Source: Galdieria sulphuraria
Taxonomy: Eukaryota > Rhodophyta > Bangiophyceae > Galdieriales > Galdieriaceae
Direction: 5' to 3'
DNA length: 64,000 nucleotides
Assembly (NCBI RefSeq): GCF_000341285.1
Contig: NW_005178435.1
Coordinates: 85,691 to 149,690 of the forward strand
Made by a program: the position numbers and the translations under genes. The stretch's first letter is position 1; each line of letters starts with the position of its first letter. Positions 33,573 to 44,651 of the stretch are shown piece by piece. Under the pieces are notes generated by a model, which made no database searches, had not been told where the DNA came from, and saw only the letters and a program-made list of their open reading frames with translations.

Positions 33573-35272
33573 ATGATGTTTCTTCCACTTGGTGATGCGT
33601 TTCAAGGAAAGAAGAAAAGTGTATGGAGTCCTCTTATTGATCGACCAAAACATCCAATCCACAACTCGGGCACATATCGTCCTATTACGCGAAGTATCCT
33701 TATGTGTAGGCTTCCATCTGAGAACAAAGAAAGCCGTAATGTCAGCCAACCATCAAAAGTATATGTGGAAGCACAAAGCAACACTAACGGAACTTTTAAG
33801 CCTTTCTTAAATGGTCACCAATATGATTCCATCATTTGGTCTGTGGCTGTTCCTTCTTATGCTTCTATGCTGTTAGACCCGCTATCAGCTCTCGTAGATA
33901 CAATGTACGTAGGTAGATTGGGTAGCATTCCTTTGGGAGGTGTAGGTTTGAGTAATACTATTTTCGGCTATTTTACATTTTTGTTCTTTTTTCTCGTCAT
34001 TACTACGACTTCTTCTGTAGCCGCTGCAGCTGCGGGAAATGACAAGACTGAAATATCCAAAGTTATATGTCACTCTATTTGGATAGCTTTGGCATTCGGA
34101 ACCCTTGTTTCCATATTGATTATCGTATATGCTCCTAGTATTCTTTATAAAGTAGGAGCAGCTCCTGCAATGATTCCTTCAGCTGCCTCTTATTTAAGAG
34201 TAAGGGCAACTGCTGCGCCTATCATTTTGATATTTTATGTATTGTCTGGAGCTTTTAGAGGATTGCAAGATTTGAAAAAATCAGTATATGCTTCTGTTAT
34301 CTCCAACTTGGTTAACCTTTGCTTGGATCCCATTTTTATGTTCTCTATGCAACTGGGAGTAACTGGAGCTGCATTGGCTACTGCAGTATCTCAAGCAGCT
34401 TCTACAAGTAAGAATACATTGATTGTAGACCATTGAAATATTCTTTGATATCATTTTAGTTGTCTTATTTTATTTTCTTGTCCAACAAGGCCACTTAAAA
34501 CTTTCACATTTCTTTCCACTTCCCAGTCGACATGAAATATTGACCGTCTTGCGACCAGGATTATCCATCTCCATGAGAAGTATATTTGATCGATCATCTT
34601 TTGCACTTGCCACTTCCAAAGGAGCAAGTTTGGGTATTCATGAAGCAGCTTCTGTGGAAATTGTAAAACAAATATGGGTAGTAGTGGGTACTAGTTGGTG
34701 GCCATTAGGTGTTGCTGCACAAAGGTAAGTTATGAAGTTATAATCCTTTGAATAAACGTGTAGATAAAGGGATAGTCTGATTGCCAACTATTGGGTGGCT
34801 CGTGATGGAAAACAACATATGAGAATACTGTCTTATAGAATATTACAATGGGGTTTACGAATTAGTATTATAATAGCATTATGCGTTGCTTTATCTTGTC
34901 ACTTTCTACCTCGTCTATTTACAAATGATCCTCGAGTCTTGCATATATCTCCTAGTAAGTGTAGTCTTTCCATATTGTTGTTATAGAAATATGCTTAACA
35001 GGCAATGCTTTATAGAATTGTTATTGATTGCTGCCTTCTTTATGCCATTTTCAGCCATTTCTAATATTCTCGATGGTATTCTATCTGCTTGGAGAGATTA
35101 TGATTATACTGCCAAAGCTATTATGGTTGCTAGTATAGGTTGTGTCTCTTCATTGTTTATTTTACTTCACATTTGGCGAACTATATATAGTGTTTGGTTC
35201 TCCATAGGTGTTTTGGTGGTGGGACGTTGTTTGTTGTTATTTTATCGATATCATACTTTGGGAAAAGAATAG
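33573..35272 (+). CDS. MATE-family efflux carrier, DTX45/DinF-like
   Basis: Exons 33573-34407, 34460-34724, 34776-34954 and 35016-35272, giving 511 aa. MATE landmarks are DPLSALVDTMYVGRLG, LGGVGLSN, GAFRGLQDLK, ISMRSIFDRSSFALAT and ILDGILSAWRDYDY; there are about 12 membrane segments. The 90-residue Ser/Lys/Arg-rich N-terminal extension may be a plastid transit peptide, as in the DinF-like plant branch. The last acceptor was set at 35015 because it keeps both the frame and the family spacing between VL and LDG. It ends 3 bases from the stop of the convergent EMC7 gene. Confidence 0.87.
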
Positions 35273-35275
35273 TCA

Positions 35276-35899
35276 CTAGTCTTTATGTTGTGTGATATAT
35301 CGATATCCTAAAGTGGGATGGGTCTCCTCTCCAACACAACTCTCTTGTTTCTTCTTCTTCTCTCCCATCAACTCCTGTATATGGTATTCTTCAAATAACT
35401 TTTTGTCACTATCTCAAGGTGCACGACTTACCTCGTACAAGTCGTCATCTAGTATTTGTGCAAGACTTGGAACAAACAACAGAAATACAATACCTACAAA
35501 AACCAACCAGAAAATGGGACTTTTCAACCAATTCATTATTGATGGTGGTTGAGGAGCTCCAACTTGTTGTACTGCACCAACCAAAATATTCCTAGTGACT
35601 TCGAAAGAGTCATCAAGCACAATGGAACGATTCCAAGTTAGCAACTCCTTGTACACAAGTTCACAGCCTGTTGCTTGTAGTACAACAACTTGGGTTGAAA
35701 AAGGGATGTCCACTGCAGTGGAAAAACTTGACTTATCTGACACTGGAAGTAGAGTACAACGTGCATCATAACACAGAGTTACAAACTTTATCAAGGAACA
35801 AGGAGGTGATAGTTGGCCAACCAATATGATCCACTTTCCCACTACTTTTGAACAAAATAATAACAAAATGATCCATATTCCTTCTTTGCCAATACTCAT
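35276..35899 (-). CDS. EMC7: ER membrane complex subunit 7-like protein
   Basis: Exons 35899-35432 and 35374-35276, giving 188 aa. It starts with a signal peptide-like stretch (GIWIILLLFCSKVVG), then a luminal beta-rich domain (residues about 25-110). The PSIMNWLKSP-hydrophobic-PSLAQILD membrane anchor matches the EMC7 C-terminal region, and the tail is charged and Lys/Glu-rich. EMC inserts membrane proteins in the ER. The ATG follows the TRAPPC5 stop codon with no base between them. The assignment rests mainly on the membrane segment and topology. Confidence 0.68.
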
Positions 35900-36750
35900 T
35901 TAACCCGCAAGTTTACGTTCTCTATTCATCACACTCTCATCCAATCGAATCATAAAAATAGTTACGGTGAAAGCAAGTCGACTCTTCTCTTCTCGATGAA
36001 TATAATGTGCAGATACGGAAGCAGTCTAGATATTTTTCCACTCAGTAAATAACACTCTATATATCCAAGTATGACTTCTTACAAATCCTGCACTATCGAG
36101 AGCACCTCTTATAATTCCTGCCATGAACGCTGCACAGTTCAATTGACCAAAGTCTTTGGGAACACTTATATAACGATTCACCAAAGGTTCTTCTTCTTCT
36201 ATATAATCTATTCACAAAAAGTTTCCAACAATGTGGCAGTAGTAAGTTACTGTGTCCACTTACACTCGTCTTCTCGATCAGTTACTTTCTTTAAATAGTC
36301 TGCAGACTTTTTAAACAAAAACTTCCAAAGTTGAACTCGTATAAATCCAAGAATACTAACGAGTCGTATTTCTCTGCGATTCAACTTTTCTCTAAAAGCG
36401 CCCATAAGTTGTTATGAAAACACTATTCACCTTTCTCACCGGAAACATAAAAGTTCAAGAGCTCGTTGTCCCACTCGATAGCCTAGTTGATTGAGTTTCT
36501 CTTCTAATTCTGATACTTGTTGGACTCTTGTTTGTAAATATTGCACTGCTTCTGCGAAGAGAAACGAAAACGTGGACAAATATAGTTCCTCTCTACTCTA
36601 TGTCCATTAGCTTTCAATACTTGAGTTGCAAGTACAACTTACTCGTGTAAGTGGACGATCCAATATATTCCATTTGGCTATTTCACTATTACTCACAGTT
36701 GTATGAGTAGGTTTTGTGGCACTTGGTTGGGTAAAACGTCGAAGTTCCAT
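35900..36750 (-). CDS. TRAPPC5: TRAPP complex subunit 5 (Trs31/Bet3 family)
   Basis: Exons 36750-36643, 36588-36440, 36391-36264, 36207-36083 and 36025-35900; 211 aa. LDRP-x-[67 protein letters not shown] and the VSAHY strand follow TRAPPC5 throughout. It is a core subunit of the ER-to-Golgi tethering complex. The stop TAA (35902-35900) touches the ATG of the next gene on the same strand. Introns are 48-57 nt. Confidence 0.93.
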
Positions 36751-36927
36751 CTTCAACCACAACAAGCAATGATATTCATGATTCTATGCAAACTTGTTTA
36801 TTCCATAGAGATAATGAGATACTCTTTTATCAACAACAAGAAGAGAGAGAAAACAAAGTGATGAATATGGATAAGATATATCAACATTTCACACATATAG
36901 TAGGGTTTTCTTTTGTATATTCTTTTG

Positions 36928-37939
36928 ATGTCGTCGTACTTTGGAATGATGGGGTGGAAACCTTTCCATTCTACAACTCCTTTTCTATGGAACCGAATAA
37001 AACTATTCTGTACTGCTTCTTCAAGTCGTTGGAAGATACAACGTCGCAAGGACTTGTATGCTCAAGCAGCTTACAACGAAGGTCTTCGAAGTCGTGCAGC
37101 TTATAAACTTTTGGAGATGATGGAACAGTTTCATTTCATTCAACAGGTAGTTGTGGTTGAAAGTTCCATCATTCAGGTTTCTACTATTCGCTTTTATAGA
37201 CATCAGTAGTTGTGGATTTAGGTGCTGCACCTGGCGGTTGGTCCCTGGTTGCCAAACAATATTTAGAACTTTGTTCCAAAGTACCTTGGAAAGTTCCTTT
37301 AGATGAACTTGCCAGTGTTCCGCAAGTTAATGTTATGCGTTCAACAGGAAGACTAGTCCGTCGAACTCGTGGAAGGGTAAATGAACTGGAACCTTGTGTT
37401 GGTGGATTCTCATCTTGTTTAGTTGATATCGGTGGATATTTCAGATATGGAACCCATTGCAGGTGCCACTTTTATTCAAGGTGACTTTTGTGAACAAGAG
37501 ACACAACAGCGTATTACCAAAGTATTGTATGGTGATGAAGTCGATGTTGTCTTGAGTGATATGTGTCCCAATACTAGTGGAGTGAAAGAACTGGATCATG
37601 AACGTATTATAGGTTAGTACATATCGTTGAAAGATGGATTATTCCTCCCTCATATGTAATTGTAGAATTGGCTTTTTCAGCATCTCATTTTGCTATTCAT
37701 CATTTATGTAATGGAGGTACATTTTTATGCAAAATATTTCAAGGTGCTCAAGAAAAACGTTTGAATACCTTTTTGGAGGAACATTTCGTCCAAGTAAAAC
37801 GTATAAGACCAAAAGCTTCCAAGAGTGAATCTTCCGAGGTAGTTCATATACTTGATATTCTTTCTTGGATATGAAATATGTGTAGTGTTATATATTGGCA
37901 AGTGGATTTGTGCCAATTCATTTGAGTCCTAGTCCATGA
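36928..37939 (+). CDS. FtsJ/RrmJ-type 2'-O-rRNA methyltransferase
   Basis: Exons 36928-37146, 37200-37376, 37423-37612, 37666-37838 and 37886-37939; 270 aa. The SAM site is DLGAAPGGWSLVA. The K-D-K-E tetrad is represented by RSRAAYKL, LSDMCPNTSG, GGTFLCKIF and SSECY. Members methylate the ribose of a 23S-type U in the peptidyl-transferase loop (mitochondrial MRM2) or other rRNA. The presequence-like N terminus (RIKLFCTASSSRWKIQRRK) favours an organelle. About 30 extra residues sit between the SAM motif and VDISDMEP. The next gene starts 10 bases after the stop. Confidence 0.88.
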
Positions 37940-37949
37940 TGATTCGGCG

Positions 37950-38544
37950 ATGATGATGATGTCCGAGGCACAAGAAGAAAGAGAGAAAGGTAAGTTTGGA
38001 AGATGGAGTCATAAATGGAAATATGTATGTGTCGCTAGTTTATAGGCAATGTATAGACACTTTGTTTTCACGTTGGACTGCCTTGCGTTTGGCTTTAGAA
38101 CATTGGAATAGACCAACGGATGAAGGTCAAGCACTTTTGGAAACTCTTCAACAAGCCATTATACAGGCAGCTCAAGATAACGAATTGAATACAGAGTTCT
38201 TGGAAACTTTATTTGAAGAGGCCTTTGATATTCTTCAGGTGGATGTAGAGGACGATAGCATAGAACAAGTTTCCTGTTTGTTGTTTGATTTAGGGAAAGA
38301 CTGTTTACAAGGAAATATGGAAATAGTGAATACTTTTTTGATTCAGAGACCACTTCATACTGGAGCAACTTTTTCTAGTGGTTTGGATAGTTCAGTTTCA
38401 GAGATTGTTAGGAACCACCAAACCTCAACGACGATGTGTATTGGTGCCTCAGAGGAAAGTATGTCCACGGAGCTTACAACGAGTGCTTTCATGACCGACG
38501 AGGACGGATTCCAAAGGGTACAACGAAGACATCGAAAGCGATAA
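37950..38544 (+). CDS. TSR2: Pre-rRNA processing protein TSR2-like
   Basis: Exons 37950-37989 and 38039-38544; 181 aa. FSRWTALRLALEHWNR matches the N-terminal TSR2 block, and the acidic middle plus DEDGFQRVQRRHRKR match its C-terminal element. TSR2 is the chaperone that delivers eS26 to pre-40S particles. The four consecutive ATGs at 37950 are the first usable starts. The 5' UTR must overlap the upstream methyltransferase gene. Confidence 0.82.
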
Positions 38545-38748
38545 AATATACGACAAGGTAAGTTGGGATAAGAAACGGGAGGTGCTATATATGATGAAGT
38601 TATGGAGCTCCCTCTACCGAAAATCATAACGAGTGAGGAATTCCAACATATCCGGAATCATATGTGTTTTTCTGAATTTATAGACAACTCTCCTAGTGTC
38701 CCTTGTTTATTCCCAATATATAACTATTCTTGTAGGTAATATATTCCT

Positions 38749-39315
38749 TCATTTCCAATTCTCAGCAGCTCTTTGCAAGATGTAGTCCTGAAGAAGAATA
38801 CCTTGTTACAGCCACTAGAAATATCCATAGACAACTTACGGATAGTAAACTTATTTCTTCATCGTTGAGTTTGTTCGCATAACCAGGCATAGCGCCCTAT
38901 AAGTAGTTTTCTTAAGTCATCTAAAAAAAGAATATTTCTATCATACCTTTCCTTGTTTGGTCAAGTCACTGATGGACTCCTTGTTCAAGTATCCATTCTT
39001 TTCAAGTGCCTTTGGAAACAGCGTTTTATTCCTAGCATAAAATATTATATTCCCACCGTTATTATGACAAGCTGCACAGTTTTGTTCAAATAGAGTATTG
39101 GCTTGATTGAAAGCTGTGATGGATAAAGGTTCCTGAATAGAAAGACTGGAACAAGTTATCACTGAAAAACAACAATCACGCAACGACGAAGTATTCACGA
39201 GTGACCGTTTATACTTCCACGAATAAAGACAAGTCTTTTTAGCAATCCATCGTTTATGCACGATTACCACAAAACAAAGTGAACATTCTCCTCTTTGTTG
39301 ACTCATCATCATCAT
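38749..39315 (-). CDS. petJ: Cytochrome c6 precursor (plastid lumen)
   Basis: Exons 39315-38947, 38896-38840 and 38787-38749; 154 aa. The haem site is C80-A-A-C-H84 in FEQNCAACHNNGG. The sixth ligand Met is in GAMPGYANKL, and the C terminus reads ISLLSDYILQRAAENW. The first ~65 residues form a basic, then hydrophobic leader, as expected for import into plastid and lumen. Cytochrome c6 carries electrons from cytochrome b6f to photosystem I. It is plastid-encoded in many red algae; three exons here place it in the nucleus. Its start lies 34 bp from the end of the Mpv17 gene. Confidence 0.92.
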
Positions 39316-39349
39316 ACGTTGACAAATGCTTGTGCCACATTCTTCTTAC

Positions 39350-40153
39350 TTAGGCTCTCGTTTCCATTTGTTCCAATTCATTCAACTTGTCTTTCGTAGA
39401 TATACTAGTATGGTTAGGTGATTTGGTTATATATGAAAAGTACATATTCCAGCCAATGTTCACTGCATTGATATAAGCTACTCTTAAATCCACAGGAATA
39501 AAACGTAAATTAAGAAACTGAGCAGGATACCAAAATACCCAAGTTTTCCAAATAATAGAACTACTACAAGTCTTTGCCTAGAAAACACAGCCTATATGAA
39601 AATAGTAGATAGGTATATAGACTCTCTTGGTTACCCTTTGGATCCCCACACGTAGAGGATTTCCAGAAGCTACAGCATCATAAATAAAAAACAAAATGGT
39701 ATATACAGGAGTCATAAAGCCTTGGTCTATGACAACAGAACACAATGCTCTCCAATGAGAAGAAGATGGTTGAAACAACTCTATAAAGGAGTGCCAGAAA
39801 TGCAATAAAGGGGCACCCACACAAGCTCCTATTCAAACAAGTGAGTTACTATGACAAAGTTCTCAATAAAGCATACCCCATAACGCAAATCGGAATATCC
39901 TCTTCCCATTCAGTTTTCTCTCAGTAATACATTGTGCGAACAAGTCACTTGTAGAGAAAAGGAAAAGACTGGTGATTGCTTTGGTGAGAACAGGTTTCGT
40001 TTTCAGCAAGTGCAAATAGGTAATAGATAAACGTTTACAGCCTGTTTGAATGAAAAGAGTAACTTTTTCAGTTTTGAATAAGAAAGTACAGTAGAGAATA
40101 ACCATAAGACAAAACAATAGAAACAACGTTCTATAAATGAGAAGAATTGGCAT
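39350..40153 (-). CDS. Mpv17/PMP22-family membrane protein
   Basis: Exons 40153-39877, 39828-39635 and 39577-39350; 232 aa. Family signatures are YLHLLKTKPVLTKAIT, SDLFAQ, RFALWG, DQGFMTPVY and the C-terminal W-x-F-W-x-P-A-Q-F-x-N-L with WNMYFS. The protein has four membrane segments in the mitochondrial or peroxisomal membrane and may form a channel. The hydrophobic N-terminal 45 residues are longer than usual. An alternative ATG at 40209 is in another frame and was not used. Confidence 0.85.
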
Positions 40154-40249
40154 TCTCCTTCAACAACAGTTGCTTTTGGTCCAAAGTGAATTTTATAAAC
40201 TGCTCCCATAAAACATCATCAACTTATATAACCCACAATAATAACAATA

Positions 40250-40814
40250 TCAACAGTTTCTTTCCATAAATTCTAAAGCATTGCCATCGCAATCTCTACA
40301 AAAGATAGCTTTACGACCACTCATACTATACGTAAAAGGATGTCCCATTTGTTCCAATCTCTCTACAAGAGCACTCAAATTCTCAACCTAACGTCTTCAA
40401 TGACTCAGTCCAACAATACAATAAAAGAATACTTACTTCAAGAGCAATATGTCGATCCCGACCTCCATGAACTGGTCTTCCAGTTTTGGGATCTACACTG
40501 GGCAACTCCATCAAATGTATTTGTTGTTGCGGTCCCACTCGAATAAAAGCACCTTTGTAAGGTAAATTGGGCCTCTCCATAGAAGCATCTTCCATTCCAA
40601 GAACTATTGTATAAAAGTTCAAGGCTCTTTCCGTGTTCTCCACTAATATACCTGCGTGTTGTATACCAACAAAACCAATCTGTCTCCTCTCAGCACTAGT
40701 GCAACATCGAAAACAACGACTTGCTGTTTTATGTACTCGTATTTTATTCTTATGAAATAGGCTATGGTGTTGAAAGGGTTTGAAACTCTTCACGAGTACT
40801 ACAAAGCCAATCAT
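40250..40814 (-). CDS. Glyoxalase/VOC-superfamily protein
   Basis: Exons 40814-40437 and 40387-40250; 171 aa. The vicinal-oxygen-chelate fold is seen from VGIQHAGILVENTERALNFYTIVLGM, IHLMELP, RHIALEV and CRDCDGNALEFME, which supplies the metal-binding His/Glu positions. A basic N-terminal extension of about 48 residues (HKNKIRVHKTASRCFR) could target an organelle. It resembles the short lactoylglutathione-lyase-like proteins; the substrate is unknown. It is divergent from the HECT gene across a 130-bp promoter. Confidence 0.85.
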
Positions 40815-40944
40815 TTCGTTTTCTTCCCTTCACAAAAATTCTCCTTTTGCCATCCTTAGAAAAAGTGAGTTTTGTTGATGATGTACTTGTTTCTAGTGAT
40901 GTGTGTAATATTCGAATTGAGAAATAACTCAAGACAAGTATAAA

Positions 40945-43900
40945 ATGTCGAAAGAAACTACGTTTTCTGCGGTACCTGTCCTTCCTAAAGAGTTTCTAGT
41001 TGGCTGGGGAAGAAACGATAGTGGACAGTAGGTCACTTTACCTCGTTGGTTGGATCAAGCCAACCTTGTCTAGACTAGGATCAACAATAGATGACGAAAA
41101 CCAACAAGTGAATAAAGCTCAAGTGCTTGTTGATTTTGGAATTGCCGGAGATGTCGTTCAGAGTATTGCTTGTGGATTTTCTTCTACAGTCGTTTGCTTT
41201 AACGACAATAGTCTATATGTGAATGGTGGTATATATAGTAAGTATTATTTTCTTTCTAAAATAGTCTTTTATTCATTCCAAAAACCAATCTCATGATTAG
41301 ATCAAACTGCAACCAACAGACAAGAACCTATCCGAATACAGTCTCCTTATACCAGAGAAAGAACACAAAGTATTGCCTGTGGAGAAGACTTTGTCATACT
41401 TGCAACTCAGAGTGGTACTCTAGTTACTTGGGGAGGTGGTGCTTATGGTCAACTGGGACGTGGAGCCCCAATGGACTGGAGTGGACCTCATCCAGTTAAG
41501 AACTTGCAGAATAAAAGAGTTGTCAAAGTTGCTGCAGGGGCTTTTCATTGGTTGGCGCTAACAGATGCTGGACAAGTATATTCCTGTGGATTAGGAAGAC
41601 ATGGTCAAACTGGTTTAGGGAATTGTGAGGATGTATATGAACCTTGTCTCGTTGAGGCTCTATGGGCACAACCCGTAGTGAATATTGCTGCAGGAGAGAA
41701 TCATTCCATCGTTATCACAAGTACAGGATTCGCTTTTGCTTTTGGTTCCAACAAATATGGTCAGTTGGGAATATCAAGACAAAGATTGCCTGAATCAGAA
41801 ACAAGAGCAGAACTACCTCTAAGAATATATATGCCACAAGAATTGGCTTCAGAACGATTTCTTGCTGCAGCTTGTGGTACTCATCACACGTTGTTTCTTA
41901 CCTCAAATGGTAAGGTTTTGGCTTGTGGTTCCGGTCAAGATGGAGTTCTAGGAATAGGAAACAATAAGGATGAAGTTTGTCTAGTTGTTATTTTCAGTCT
42001 ATTCGAATACACTATCGTACAAATTGCTGCAGGTGCAAGACATTCTGCTGCTCTATCTAGTCAAGGAGAGTTATTTCTTTGGGGTTCCAATGAACAAGGA
42101 CAACTAGGCTTTGTAGAGCCTACTTGTGTATTTTCACTACCTACTCAAATGGATACCAACATTATTTTTAAAGACTCTTTTGAAAAAGAAGAGTCATCTT
42201 CATATTTCTTTTTGAAAATAGCGACTGGTGCTTATCATACAATTGGTTTGATTGGCAAAGAAAAAGAAAAGTGTGCATCTAGTCCTTTTGAAATCTATCC
42301 AAGCTATTTGATGAACCTGACAAGCATGCAGTGGTCTTCTGTACGTGACTTGTTACCTTTGCAAAAGAGACTTTCTGCAGCATCTATATTTAGTCATTCG
42401 TTTCTATATGGTACAGTTACGGGTACAGACTCCTCTGAAAAACATGGGAGATGGCGTTCTATTAATCCTTATATATTTCCTTTTATCAATTGGAATACTG
42501 CTATAGGAAAGAATAATAACCAAGTTAACGAGAATGCTTCTTATGTACAAGACTCCAACTTATTGACTTCCGTTGTGTCGAAACCAGAATTGTTTATTCA
42601 GGCTACTGCAGTGGAATCCTTCTACAAAGAGTTGTTGAGTGTTCATGGTTCCAATGCCGCAGAACTACTAACTTTTATTTCCAAGGAGATTATTTCTCAA
42701 GCCGAAAACATGTTGACTTTCCGTATAAGAGAGAAAGCGGAACAAGGAAACCATTCCACAACTGTCGCTATTGAAAGCACTGGCTCTGATTTAAAGAGCA
42801 AAGTATCTTCTCGTCAAGGTACAGCTCGAAATTATCCGTGACCTGCTTTGGTTTTGATATGTCTTTTGATGAATCCTGTACTGAGTGTTCCAGGTACAGG
42901 AAAACAGCTATTAACTAGACTATGTCTTATCATTGCAAGTCTCAAGTTGGGAGCACAACGTAGAATAGTATCTGCAGTTAGTCGGTTTCCAGCAGAACTG
43001 GTTGCTGTTCGACTGGTCCGTCCTTTGCATAGTATTATTGACTCGGAATTGAATGAAGTTCGTCGAATTACAGAAAGGGCTATAGCTGCTACAAGAGTAC
43101 TAGGTTTGTTCTATGCAGCATCCGAACTAAACGGTTGGCGCTATGCTATCTTACCTCGACAGGAATTCTATAATCACTCAGTGAGTGACTTGGTAGATTT
43201 GAAGGAGGATTACAACCGTTGGCTCTATAGTATGGAAAATTCCAGTTCTGGAAAATCACTTTTTTCTTTTTGTGCACATTCCTATGTTTTAGATGAAGCT
43301 GCGAAAGCCAGAGTATTGCATGCAGAAGCAAGAGAAGCAATGAAGTCCGAAGTTGTTCGTTCGTTATGGATGAACTCACAGGCAGTCGTAGTTGGTCCCT
43401 GGGGAATTCCATTTATTGCAGGGACAGATTCTCCCTATTGTTATTTGCATGTTCGAAGAGCTAGTCTAGTGCAAGATGCATTGAGTGTGATATCCAATGC
43501 AGATCCTCGAGAGTTGCGAAAACCTTTAAGAGTACGAGACAAGTTGGAATTGTGGTATTCTTTTTCTTATTCTTTGTCTTTTTAGGTTGTCTTCTTAGGA
43601 GAAGAAGGTGTAGATGAGGGTGGTCTTCAAAAGGAATTTTTTCAGTTGATTACTGCGGAACTGTTTTCTGCCGATTATGGAATGTTTGTATATAATGAGA
43701 AGACTCGTTTTCATTGGTTTCGAGTCGATTCATTGGAAGTGGATGATAACTTCAAGTTGGTTGGAATTATTATTGGAATGGCATTATATAATGGGGTTAT
43801 CTTGGACCTCCATTTTCCTTTGCTTGTGTACAAGAAGTTGTTGAATTGGTCTCCTGATTTGGATGATGTGAAAGAAGCCTTTCCAGAGATTGGCAATTCT

Positions 43901-44598
43901 CTGCAAGCCATGTTGGATTATGAAGAAGATGATATGGAACAAGTGTTTATGACTACCTTTGCTATACAATACGAGTTCTTTGGTGAGCTCCGTACTTGGG
44001 AGTTGGTTCCTGGTGGCATTCAAATTTATGTCAATCAGTCCAATAAGGAAGACTTTATTCGGCGTTATATTGAATATTTGACAGATGTATCTATTCATTC
44101 ACAGTTTGATGCCTTTTCGAAAGGGTTCTTTTGGATGCTAAGTGGTCCTGCTCTCAAGGTTGGAATTGTGTTGTTTTTTGTGCTCACAAGTCTTTCTACT
44201 AATCCCTCATTTAGATATTTCGACCAGATGAATTGGAAGTATTGGTCTGTGGGCAGAGACATTTGGATTTTGAAGCTTTGAAACAAGTTACAGTTTATGA
44301 AGGTGGTTTTAATGCCGAAAGTCAAGTTATCAAATGGTTTTGGGACATTGTGGATGAAATGACTTTGGAAGAAAAGTTGCATTTGTTATTTTTTGTGACG
44401 GGTTCTGATCGAGCACCTGTTGGAGGTTTGGGACAATTGCGATTTGTGATACAACGTGCTGGTCCTGATACTGACAGACTTCCAACATCACATACTTGTT
44501 TCAATATATTGTTATTACCTGAATATAGTAGCAAAGAGAAGACACGTAATAGACTTTTGACTGCTATTCAGAATGCTCAAGGATTTGGACTGCAGTAG
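40945..44598 (+). CDS. RCC1-repeat HECT E3 ubiquitin ligase (HERC-like)
   Basis: Exons 40945-41027, 41074-41228, 41301-42818, 42894-43531, 43586-44158 and 44215-44598; 1116 aa. RCC1 blades occupy about residues 18-420 (repeated GWG/SCG/WGS-x-x-x-GQLG motifs). The HECT domain takes the last ~380 residues: [33 protein letters not shown] and the ubiquitin-accepting Cys in LPTSHTCFN (about residue 1084). Intron 42819-42893 is 75 nt and contains an in-frame TGA; it ends with a normal TACTGAG...TTCCAG and must be removed. The exact donor there is the least certain point. Confidence 0.9.
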
Positions 44599-44651
44599 TC
44601 TTAATAAAAGCAGTTGTTCTATACCGAATTATGAAAGCTTAACATACAATA

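Noticed and set aside
34955-35001. Acceptor at 35001 for the last MATE intron
   Set aside because: It gives the wrong phase with the GTAAGT donor; the acceptor at 35015 restores frame and family spacing.
42819-42893. Stretch in the HECT ligase gene whose translation ([11 protein letters not shown]) resembles a conserved helix
   Set aside because: It contains an in-frame TGA and ends TACTGAGTGTTCCAG like a standard intron; it was removed as a 75-nt intron.
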